Origin: Oceanospirillales bacterium
GTDB taxonomy: Bacteria; Pseudomonadota; Gammaproteobacteria; Xanthomonadales; SZUA-36
Direction of reading: 5' to 3'
Assembly (NCBI GenBank): GCA_003232965.1
Contig: QIKG01000275.1
Location: forward strand, 1 to 5,554
Length of the DNA stretch: 5,554 nt
Positions 1 to 5,554 of the stretch are shown here, one piece after another. The translations under genes and the position numbers were made by a program. How positions within the stretch are numbered: the stretch's first letter is position 1; each line of letters starts with the position of its first letter. The notes under the pieces were generated by a model. The model ran no database searches. It was given only the letters and a program-made list of their open reading frames with translations, and had not been told where the DNA came from.

Positions 1-2920
1 GATAAGCGCTATCGAAAATGATAGCTTCGGCGATGCCGAGCTAAAACTGAAATCCAAAGCATGGCTAGCAGTTAGTTCACAGGCACCGGTGATAGGCATA
101 ACCGGTACTGGCGGCGCTGGAAAATCCAGTTTAACCGACGAGTTACTGAACCGCTTTCAACAGTATTTTTCGGAAAAACGCATCGCAGTTCTGGCGGTTG
201 ATCCTACCCGTAGGCGTAGCGGCGGGGCATTACTGGGTGACCGTATTCGTATGAACAGCCTGCGCCACGGGAATATCTATATGCGCTCGATGGCGACCCG
301 GCGACAGCATCGGGCCACCAGCGCGATGTTACGCGACATTATCGCTTTCCTTAAAGCCAGTGGCTTTGATTTAGTACTGGTTGAAACAGCAGGCATTGGT
401 CAATCAGACTCTGAAATCGATCTGGTCGATTTTCCGATGTATGTAATGACCTCCGATTTCGGTGCTGCCAGCCAGTTAGAGAAAATCGACATGCTCGATT
501 TTGCCAAGCTGGTGGTGCTCAATAAATATGACCGTCGGGGTGCAGAAGATGCCTTGCGAGATATCCGTAAACAGTGGAAGCGCAACAATCTGGCGTTCGA
601 TATGCCGGATGAGCAAGTGCCTGTGTACCCGACCATTGCCAGCCAGTTTAATGACCCCGGCTTGAGCTGGATGTTCTCGAACCTGTGCAGATTGTTACAG
701 GAATCACTGGAACTGCCCTTGGCAGATTGGCAGCCAGCGATTGATACCCGCATAAAAGCCCCTAGAGAAACCGTGTTGATTCCGGCGGCAAGGCAGCGTT
801 ACCTGGCAGAAATTACCGAAAACGGCCGTGCTATAAAACTCACAATCGAACGCCAAATAGAGGCCGCCGGGACACTGCAAAGTCTTTATATTGCGTTGCA
901 AACGCTGGAAGATAGCGCATTGCCGGATCAACTCGCCAGTTATTTGCCAGAGCAGATTACAGCTAGCGCTGATCCTAGCCTTAAAATCCTGCGTGAACGC
1001 TATAATGAGGCGCTACACGAATTGTCTGGTGAAAGCCTGCAGTTATTAAGGGAATGGCCTTCCCGAAAAGCCCAGGCTCGAACCGAACAATTTAGTTATA
1101 TGGTCAGAAATCGGGAAATTACAGGGGCAAATTTTGTCGAAAGTCTGTCCGCCTTAAAAATACCCAAGCTTGGTTTGCCCGCGTATACCGATTGGGGATC
1201 AGTTTTAAGGTTTTTGCTGACAGAAAATCTACCGGGCTATTATCCCTTCACCGCCGGTCTATTTCCCTACCGTCGTGCGGGAGAAGATCCTACCCGCATG
1301 TTTGCAGGTGAGGGTACTCCGGAGCGGACTAACCGTCGTTTCCATTTATTGGCCGCAGGTCAGCCCACGGCACGATTATCTACCGCATTTGATTCGGTAA
1401 CACTTTATGGGGAAGACCCACATCTGCGGCCAGATATCTTTGGCAAGATCGGAAATTCCGGTGTCTCTATTGCAACCCTTGATGATATGAAAAAGCTCTA
1501 TTCAGGCTTCGATCTGTGTGCGCCCACAACCTCAGTGTCGATGACCATTAATGGCCCGGCACCGATGATACTCGCGTTTTATATGAATACTGCGATTGAT
1601 CAGCAGGTGGAAAAATACCTGAAAGAGAATAATCAATGGGAAGCCGCCGAGAAAACAATGAATAGCTTGTTAGGTCCGGGTTCTCGACCAGAATATCGAG
1701 GTAAACTACCCTCGACAAATGACGGTCTAGGTCTGGCGATGTTAGGCGTAACCGGTGACCAGTTGCTAGATAGCGAGACTTATAAGCGTATTCGTGAACA
1801 AACATTGAAAACGGTCCGGGGTACGGTTCAGGCGGATATTCTCAAGGAAGATCAAGCCCAGAACACCTGTATTTTTGCCACTGAATTTGCGCTCAGGATG
1901 ATGGGCGATATCCAACAGTTTTTTGTCGACAATAAGATCGGTAATTTTTATTCGGTGTCGATTTCCGGATACCATATTGCCGAAGCCGGCGCGAATCCAA
2001 TTTCGCAACTGGCTTTCACGCTCTCAAACGGTTTCACCATCGTTGAGTATTACCTGGCTCGCGGTATGAAAATAGATGATTTTGCTGGTAATTTAAGCTT
2101 CTTTTTCTCTAATGGTATGGATGCCGAGTATGCGGTGATTGGCAGGGTGGCTAGACGAATTTGGGCGCGCGCCATGCGCGAACGCTTCGGTGCTTCAGAA
2201 CGCTCGCAAAAGCTCAAATATCATATTCAAACCTCCGGTCGTTCCCTACATGCCCAGGAAATCCAGTTTAATGATATTCGTACAACCTTGCAGGCGCTGT
2301 ATGCACTTTATGATAACTGCAACAGCTTGCACACCAATGCCTATGATGAAGCAATAACCACACCAACTGAAGAATCGGTGCGTCGGGCGGTTGCTATTCA
2401 GTTAATTATTAACCGTGAGCTGGGACTGAATGTTTGTGAAAATTCGCTTCAGGGAAGCTTTATTATCGAAGAGCTGACCGAATTGGTAGAAGAAGCGGTA
2501 TATGCTGAATTTGAGAGAATATCTGATCGTGGTGGTGTTTTGGGTGCTATGGATACTATGTATCAACGCGGCAAGATTCAAGCAGAGTCGATGCTGTATG
2601 AACACAAAAAACATGATGGTAGCCTGCCGATTATCGGCGTAAATACATTTCTAGATGCGAACGCTGACAAACCAGCGACTGAACCTGCAGAACTGGCTCG
2701 TTCTACCGCTGCTGAGAAAAACGCGCAGGTTTCTGCGGTAGAAGCGTTCAGGACAGTGAATCAGGCTGACAGTGCAGCGTTGTTGGATGCATTGGCGCAT
2801 ACTGCCCGCCAACGGGAAAATACTTTTGCCATGCTGATGGAGGTGGCCAGGTCTTGCTCGTTAGGACAGATGTCGAACACGCTGTACTCTGTGGGTGGAG
2901 AATATCGGCGTAATATGTGA
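1..2920 (+). CDS. icmF: Fused isobutyryl-CoA mutase IcmF, 5' end outside window
   Basis: Adenosylcobalamin-dependent mutase fused to its own G-protein chaperone. The family interconverts isobutyryl-CoA and n-butyryl-CoA, and some members also isovaleryl-CoA and pivalyl-CoA; it is cytoplasmic. The frame is open from base 2, giving 972 visible residues against roughly 1,080-1,100 for the family, so the N-terminal B12-binding domain is missing only because the window starts there. The GTG at 89 is internal, since the upstream codons read as the expected interdomain linker. The MeaB-like GTPase domain has a Walker A GTGGAGKS (104-127), a switch-I-like DPTRRRSGGALLGDR (from 200), ETAGIGQSD (383-409) and NKYD (521-532). 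A linker with KIPK and FLLTENLPG leads into the mutase barrel. There, SGYH carries the catalytic-site His (CAT, 1973). Gln (CAG, 1859) stands where methylmalonyl-CoA mutase has Arg207, which favours a non-carboxylated substrate. The C-terminal GGEYRRNM is typical, so the 3' end is complete. Confidence 0.96.
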   Translation, partial: ISAIENDSFGDAELKLKSKAWLAVSSQAPVIGITGTGGAGKSSLTDELLNRFQQYFSEKRIAVLAVDPTRRRSGGALLGDRIRMNSLRHGNIYMRSMATRRQHRATSAMLRDIIAFLKASGFDLVLVETAGIGQSDSEIDLVDFPMYVMTSDFGAASQLEKIDMLDFAKLVVLNKYDRRGAEDALRDIRKQWKRNNLAFDMPDEQVPVYPTIASQFNDPGLSWMFSNLCRLLQESLELPLADWQPAIDTRIKAPRETVLIPAARQRYLAEITENGRAIKLTIERQIEAAGTLQSLYIALQTLEDSALPDQLASYLPEQITASADPSLKILRERYNEALHELSGESLQLLREWPSRKAQARTEQFSYMVRNREITGANFVESLSALKIPKLGLPAYTDWGSVLRFLLTENLPGYYPFTAGLFPYRRAGEDPTRMFAGEGTPERTNRRFHLLAAGQPTARLSTAFDSVTLYGEDPHLRPDIFGKIGNSGVSIATLDDMKKLYSGFDLCAPTTSVSMTINGPAPMILAFYMNTAIDQQVEKYLKENNQWEAAEKTMNSLLGPGSRPEYRGKLPSTNDGLGLAMLGVTGDQLLDSETYKRIREQTLKTVRGTVQADILKEDQAQNTCIFATEFALRMMGDIQQFFVDNKIGNFYSVSISGYHIAEAGANPISQLAFTLSNGFTIVEYYLARGMKIDDFAGNLSFFFSNGMDAEYAVIGRVARRIWARAMRERFGASERSQKLKYHIQTSGRSLHAQEIQFNDIRTTLQALYALYDNCNSLHTNAYDEAITTPTEESVRRAVAIQLIINRELGLNVCENSLQGSFIIEELTELVEEAVYAEFERISDRGGVLGAMDTMYQRGKIQAESMLYEHKKHDGSLPIIGVNTFLDANADKPATEPAELARSTAAEKNAQVSAVEAFRTVNQADSAALLDALAHTARQRENTFAMLMEVARSCSLGQMSNTLYSVGGEYRRNM

Positions 2921-2968
2921 TCAAATAATTAATTAAAAAGGTGCGCCTAGGCTGTGAGTAAAATAAGA

Positions 2969-3035
2969 ATGCGGTTCATCTGCATGATGAGATCATTACA
3001 CAGAAAAGGGGGGGAACCTGTGCGATGAACCGCAT
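2969..3035. repeat. Perfect 12-bp inverted repeat enclosing two small hairpins
   Basis: ATGCGGTTCATC (2969-2980) is exactly complementary to GATGAACCGCAT (3024-3035). Inside are ATGAT/ATCAT (2984-2988 with 2992-2996, GAG loop) and CACAG/CTGTG (2999-3003 with 3018-3022). The second hairpin has a 14-base loop containing seven consecutive G (3008-3014). All three stems can form together with only a few unpaired junction bases, giving a three-way junction. The element lies between two converging genes, 48 bases past the icmF stop and 62 past the flavoprotein stop. On the minus strand the outer stem is followed by TCTTATTTTAC, which is U-rich, so it could end the flavoprotein transcript; on the plus strand no U-run follows. 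It may instead be a dispersed palindromic repeat or a small structured RNA. The pairing is seen directly; any role is inference. Confidence 0.6.
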
Positions 3036-3097
3036 ACCATTAATAATAGTAGGTTTTGCCGAAACTTCAAGCTATTTTTCAAAAAAACCAGTTTTTT

Positions 3098-4129
3098 CTA
3101 GTCTTTTTTAACCCCCAGCCGTTCCTGCATAAGCGCACTTGTGGTGGTGTATTGCAGATTAACTCGCTTGCCGGGCTCTAGGTAGGACTTGATCGCAAAG
3201 GCTGCTAAAGCGGCTTCGTGGAAGCCACTGAGGATCAGTTTTTTCTTGCCGGGGTAAGTGTTGATATCACCGACAGCATAAATACCGGTCTCACTGGTTT
3301 GAAATTTTTCGGTATCAACGGGCAGTTGACGCTTTTCTATCTCCAGGCCCCAATTTGCAATTGGGCCAAGGTTTGGTGAAAGCCCCCAGAACACCAATAC
3401 CGAGTCGATATTCAGGGTTTTCTTTTCGCCATCCAGAAATTGCAAATTCAGCTTGCTGAGGCGTTGATCGGTGGTTTCAAGTCCAGCGACATGGGCGCAG
3501 TATTCATTAACTTTGCCAGCGTTAACCAAAGCGCGCATTTTATTCACCGAGGCAGGCTGGGCCCGGTATTCTGCGCGCCTGTGGATGAGAGAGATATGCT
3601 CGGTTTCAGCCGCGAGTTCCAAGACCCAATCCAGGGCTGAATCACCGCCACCGAGAATCGCTAGCTTTTTACCAGCAAAGGCAGATTTGTCACCAACTTT
3701 ATAGTTGATTTGCGAGCCTTCAAACTGGTCAGCCTGGACAATCCGTAAACGGCGTGGCTGGAAGGGCCCGAGTCCGGCGGCGATAATAATTGCAGCGCAG
3801 TTAAATTGTGTGCCGGTGCTGGTGGTCACCAAAAAGCGTTGGTCTTCTTGCCTTTCAACAGCGCTGACCATTTGTTGTAGGTGGAATTCAGGTTTGAACG
3901 GGGCAATCTGCAAGAGTAATTTTTCTATCAGTTCCTGGGCCCCAATTTGCGGATAAGCAGGAATATCATAAATTGGTTTTTCCGGATAAAGCTCAGCGCA
4001 TTGCCCGCCAACCTGTGGCAGGGCGTCAATAACATGGGTTTTAATATCGAGCAAGCCGAGTTCGAAAACCTGGAACAAGCCAACTGGGCCAGCGCCGATA
4101 ATTAGGACATCAGTTTTAATTGGTTTCAT
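3098..4129 (-). CDS. Ferredoxin--NADP(+) reductase, thioredoxin reductase-like type
   Basis: A 343-residue FAD- and NAD(P)H-binding flavoprotein that should pass electrons between NADPH and ferredoxin or flavodoxin in the cytoplasm. The order is FAD-binding GAGPVG (residues 12-17), GGQCAELYPEKPIYDIP (41-57), the ATG-like segment IIIAAGLGPF (114-123), NADPH-binding GGGDSALDW (160-168) with HRR (183-185) for the 2'-phosphate, and the second FAD motif YAVGDIN (284-290). The C-terminal TTTSALMQERLGV is characteristic. Thioredoxin reductase would have a CxxC just before the second glycine motif; residues 139-159 have no cysteine, which separates this YumC-like group from true TrxR. The length matches the family. 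Start choice: ATG 4129 gives the standard MKPIKTDVLIIGAGP opening. In-frame ATGs at 4177 and 4243 would add 16 or 38 unconserved residues, and the longest would run into ung. The Shine-Dalgarno is weak. The stop is TAG. The real electron partner is not shown by the neighbours. Confidence 0.9.
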   Translation of the reverse strand: MKPIKTDVLIIGAGPVGLFQVFELGLLDIKTHVIDALPQVGGQCAELYPEKPIYDIPAYPQIGAQELIEKLLLQIAPFKPEFHLQQMVSAVERQEDQRFLVTTSTGTQFNCAAIIIAAGLGPFQPRRLRIVQADQFEGSQINYKVGDKSAFAGKKLAILGGGDSALDWVLELAAETEHISLIHRRAEYRAQPASVNKMRALVNAGKVNEYCAHVAGLETTDQRLSKLNLQFLDGEKKTLNIDSVLVFWGLSPNLGPIANWGLEIEKRQLPVDTEKFQTSETGIYAVGDINTYPGKKKLILSGFHEAALAAFAIKSYLEPGKRVNLQYTTTSALMQERLGVKKD

Positions 4130-4151
4130 CTGAATGCTTATCCATTTAAGA

Positions 4152-4180
4152 TTGAGGCTAGGATATGCTAAAACCATAAG
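4152..4180 (+). promoter_or_regulatory. Possible sigma70-type promoter for ung
   Basis: TTGAGG (4152-4157) and CATAAG (4175-4180) each match the -35 and -10 consensus at four of six positions, with a 17-base spacer. They lie in the 64-base gap between the divergent flavoprotein and ung starts, where promoters for both must sit unless one lies inside the neighbouring gene. The -10 box ends only about 13 bases before the ung ATG at 4194, leaving an extremely short leader, so the match may be chance. Confidence 0.22.
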
Positions 4181-4186
4181 ATCTGC

Positions 4187-4190
4187 AGGA
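4187..4190 (+). promoter_or_regulatory. Shine-Dalgarno AGGA for ung
   Basis: AGGA lies three bases before ATG 4194 and twelve bases before the in-frame ATG 4203. The first spacing is shorter than usual and the second longer, so the site does not settle the start codon. Both starts give a protein whose N-terminus is unconserved up to the first helix. Confidence 0.5.
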
Positions 4191-4193
4191 TAA

Positions 4194-4883
4194 ATGTACG
4201 CTATGGCTGAAATTGGGTTATCACCGAGTTGGAAGCGCCGCATTGGAGCGGAATTTGAGCAAGAGTATATGCAGAACTTGCGTAAGTTTTTACTTCAGCG
4301 CAAGCAGGCAGGCGCTCAGGTTTTTCCTCCCGGGGAAAAAATCTTCAATGCTCTGAATACTACTGCTTTCGAGGATGTAAAAGTCGTTATTATCGGTCAG
4401 GACCCTTATCACGGGCCGAGGCAGGCACATGGCTTGTCCTTTTCTGTACCGCAGGGTGTTGCTATACCGCCTTCATTAAGAAACATTTATAAAGAGTTAC
4501 AAGCCGATATCGGCTTTGTGGCTCCCAGTCACGGTTACTTAAAACCTTGGGCAGAAAACGGGGTGTTGTTGTTAAATGCCGTACTTACGGTTGAACAAGG
4601 AAATGCCGGTGCGCATCAGGCTAAGGGATGGGAAAGTTTTACTGACCGGGTGATTGAAGCCTTGAATGTTGAATCTGAGCACTTGGTGTTTATGTTATGG
4701 GGTGCTTATGCGCAGCGCAAAGGTCAGTTTTTGGATAGTGGTAAACACTGCGTTCTCAAGGCGCCACACCCTTCGCCATTATCCGCCCACCGTGGATTTC
4801 TTGGTTGCCAGCACTTTTCCCTCGCGAATGCATATCTTGCGGCTAACAATCGTGAGACGATAGACTGGCAACTGCCACTATAA
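4194..4883 (+). CDS. ung: Uracil-DNA glycosylase, family 1
   Basis: Removes uracil from DNA, starting base-excision repair of deaminated cytosine and misincorporated dUMP. It is 229 residues from ATG 4194 (226 from ATG 4203), close to the 229 of E. coli Ung. All catalytic elements are present. The water-activating motif GQDPYHGP has Asp70 and Tyr72; Phe83 in HGLSFSV stacks on uracil; Asn128 in LLLNAVLTV reads the base; and HPSPLSAHRGF supplies His192 and the intercalating Leu196. The PPSLRNIYKEL and GCQHFSLAN segments also match the family. The protein is therefore expected to be active. It diverges from the flavoprotein gene across 64 bases and converges on the MAPEG gene, so it is probably transcribed alone. 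Start choice is uncertain between the two ATGs, because the AGGA is close to one and far from the other. TAA stop. Confidence 0.96.
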   Translation: MYAMAEIGLSPSWKRRIGAEFEQEYMQNLRKFLLQRKQAGAQVFPPGEKIFNALNTTAFEDVKVVIIGQDPYHGPRQAHGLSFSVPQGVAIPPSLRNIYKELQADIGFVAPSHGYLKPWAENGVLLLNAVLTVEQGNAGAHQAKGWESFTDRVIEALNVESEHLVFMLWGAYAQRKGQFLDSGKHCVLKAPHPSPLSAHRGFLGCQHFSLANAYLAANNRETIDWQLPL

Positions 4884-4966
4884 AGTTGTGGCGCGAACTA
4901 CGCTTGCTTATAGATTCGGACATAGCTGATATATGCCTGATTTATAGCCGCATCTGCTGATGTTTA

Positions 4967-5323
4967 TTATCGCGTAATAACATTGGCGGCAATCACCACC
5001 CACATACCGATCAGTGCGAACGAACTAAGTGCGTATGCTACAAAACGATGCATTATCTTGTTATAAGTGATGTGTACAAAGCTATGTACCATCCGCAGAA
5101 GCACGAATGCCATCGCCAGTGAGTTTAATAATGGGCTGTGAATCACTAGTATTAGCGCGGTTAGTATGGCAATGAAAAACAGCATGGGTAGTTCAAATTG
5201 ATTTTTAAAATTATCAGATGCTGCGGCAACATTTTTCAGTAGTTCATTCTTGGTTGCAGTGTCGGCAAAGTCTTGCGGGTCTATGCCCTTGCGCTTCATC
5301 TCAGTTAAACGGCTTGCATACAT
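4967..5323 (-). CDS. MAPEG-family membrane protein, N-terminal helix lost to a frameshift
   Basis: Integral membrane protein of the MAPEG superfamily (membrane-associated proteins in eicosanoid and glutathione metabolism). Bacterial members have about 130 residues and four helices, and most lack an assigned reaction. The intact frame gives 118 residues from ATG 5323. It opens in the segment MYASRLTEMKRKGIDPQ that normally follows helix 1. Then come the family signature NQFELPMLFF (about residues 41-50), and hydrophobic stretches near 45-63, 65-83 and 94-116. The RMVHSFVHITYNKIMHR motif (about 76-92) is strongly typical. No Shine-Dalgarno precedes ATG 5323. In frame upstream the codons GLILIVWLA continue helix 1, but no start codon is met before a TGA at 5375-5377. 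The expected N-terminus lies in another frame (5344-5385). So this is either a broken gene, a gene with a sequence error, or a product that restarts internally without helix 1. TAA stop. Confidence 0.85.
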   Translation of the reverse strand: MYASRLTEMKRKGIDPQDFADTATKNELLKNVAAASDNFKNQFELPMLFFIAILTALILVIHSPLLNSLAMAFVLLRMVHSFVHITYNKIMHRFVAYALSSFALIGMWVVIAANVITR

Positions 5324-5343
5324 GGCCAGCCAGACTATTAGAA

Positions 5344-5385
5344 TTAAACCGGCAGGAGGGGGATTAGAAGCGGTTCATAATACAT
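5344..5385 (-). pseudogene. Frameshifted N-terminal piece of the MAPEG gene
   Basis: ATG at 5385 opens a 13-codon frame, MYYEPLLIPLLPV, ending at TAA (5344-5346). This is a plausible MAPEG start leading into transmembrane helix 1. The continuation, GLILIVWLAMYASRL, is in the frame one base back (codons from 5350). Both frames overlap between about 5374 and 5347. A single lost base would explain it; the five-base C run of the coding strand (plus-strand G at 5358-5362) is an obvious place. Restoring one base would give a continuous protein of about 139 residues, the usual MAPEG size. Confidence 0.7.
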
Positions 5386-5391
5386 AGTGAT

Positions 5392-5395
5392 TCCT
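5392..5395 (-). promoter_or_regulatory. Shine-Dalgarno AGGA of the MAPEG gene
   Basis: On the minus strand TTAGGAATCACT precedes ATG 5385, placing AGGA six bases before it. This is a well-spaced site, whereas ATG 5323 has none, so the original start was 5385 and the reading frame has been broken after it. The site lies in the 15-base gap after the GNAT stop codon, as expected for an operon. Confidence 0.65.
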
Positions 5396-5400
5396 AAGGA

Positions 5401-5554
5401 TTATTTAGGGTTTATCGAAACTTTGTCAGCACTGAACGAGTGTGCATTCGTGTCTTCAAGACGGTATTTTGCCCATTGGTTTTCTGTCTGCGCGCCTATG
5501 GATTCGTAAAAACCAAATGCCGGCTAATTCCAGTCCAGTACGGCCCAGACCATA
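5401..5554 (-). pseudogene. GNAT-family N-acetyltransferase C-terminus with an in-frame TAG
   Basis: The minus strand from 5553 reads MVWAVLDWN, then TAG (5524-5526), then PAFGFYESIGAQTENQWAKYRLE in the same frame to TAA (5401-5403). The pattern hydrophobic-VLDWN-x-PA-FY-x-x-x-GA-x-x-x-x-x-W-x-x-YRL is the acetyl-CoA-binding end of GNAT enzymes resembling spermidine/spermine acetyltransferases, where x after WN is usually Glu, Lys, Gln or Thr. The Tyr of FYESIG corresponds to the family's general acid. Similarity on both sides of the TAG in one frame implies that a sense codon (for example CAG, GAG or AAG) has become a stop. A protein ending there would lack the last 40 residues, including that Tyr, and probably be inactive. 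The gene start is beyond the window. It sits 15 bases upstream of the MAPEG start, so the two were probably co-transcribed. Confidence 0.75.

Noticed and set aside
89..91. GTG at 89 as the start of a free-standing MeaB-mutase protein without a B12 domain.
   Set aside because: The frame is open to the window edge and the upstream codons read as the linker seen before the P-loop in fused IcmF proteins.
2980..3007. Hammerhead-ribozyme-like string (TGATGAG followed by AAAA).
   Set aside because: The invariant CTGATGA core is not present (the preceding base is wrong), there is no proper GAAA partner strand, and the stems that form do not match hammerhead topology.
2954..3026. Small plus-strand frame from GTG 2954 (or ATG 2969) to TGA, about 24 (or 19) codons, basic peptide.
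   Set aside because: It lies inside the inverted repeat, has no convincing ribosome binding site for the ATG and no recognisable similarity; the base pairing explains the sequence better.
2941..3035. Integron attC site suggested by the imperfect palindrome and GCCTAGGC (2945-2952).
   Set aside because: The GTTRRRY and RYYYAAC core sites are absent, and no integrase or cassette array is nearby.
3082..3097. A6-CCAG-T6 hairpin followed by T-rich sequence, as a terminator for icmF.
   Set aside because: The stem is only A:T pairs with no G+C core, and the T-rich tract following it is the end of the minus-strand coding sequence.
3440..3956. Several plus-strand frames of 66-83 codons inside the flavoprotein gene, and minus-strand frames inside icmF.
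   Set aside because: They lie opposite strongly conserved coding sequence, have no protein-like features, and are shadows of the real frames.
4884..4966. Terminator between ung and the MAPEG gene, e.g. CATC-TGCT-GATG followed by TTTATTAT, or AGTT/AACT just after ung.
   Set aside because: Stems of four to five pairs are too weak to call; nothing else is seen in this 83-base gap.

Overview
The window is chromosomal DNA of ordinary bacterial character. It holds three well-recognised genes, two defective or doubtful genes at the right end, and very short intergenic gaps. Protein similarity remembered from family knowledge (IcmF, a TrxR-like ferredoxin-NADP reductase, Ung, a MAPEG protein, a GNAT acetyltransferase) fits a Gammaproteobacterium, plausibly a marine heterotroph. 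That placement is inference; no rRNA or other decisive marker is present.

Layout. At 1-2920 (+) lies the 3' nine-tenths of icmF, a fused B12-dependent acyl-CoA mutase; its B12-binding N-terminus is outside the window. It converges on a ferredoxin-NADP reductase-like flavoprotein (3098-4129, -). The 177-base gap between them carries a perfect 12-bp inverted repeat that can close a three-way junction. The flavoprotein gene and ung (4194-4883, +) diverge from a 64-base gap that should hold both sets of initiation signals. ung then converges, across 83 bases, on a MAPEG-family membrane protein gene (4967 leftwards from 5323 or 5385, -). Fifteen bases upstream of the MAPEG start is the 3' end of a GNAT acetyltransferase gene (5401 to the window edge, -), so the last two genes form a tight GNAT-MAPEG unit.

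The most notable observations are at the right end. The conserved N-terminus of the MAPEG gene, with a good Shine-Dalgarno, is in a different frame from the rest of the protein. The conserved GNAT C-terminus contains an in-frame TAG. Two independent lesions within about 180 bases suggest either decay of a two-gene operon or local sequence error.

No shared pathway links these genes. IcmF interconverts branched and straight C4 acyl-CoAs, the flavoprotein handles NADPH/ferredoxin electrons, Ung removes uracil from DNA, and the GNAT/MAPEG pair may be a small detoxification or modification unit. I found no mobile element, CRISPR array, tRNA or rRNA, and no convincing new multi-gene system.
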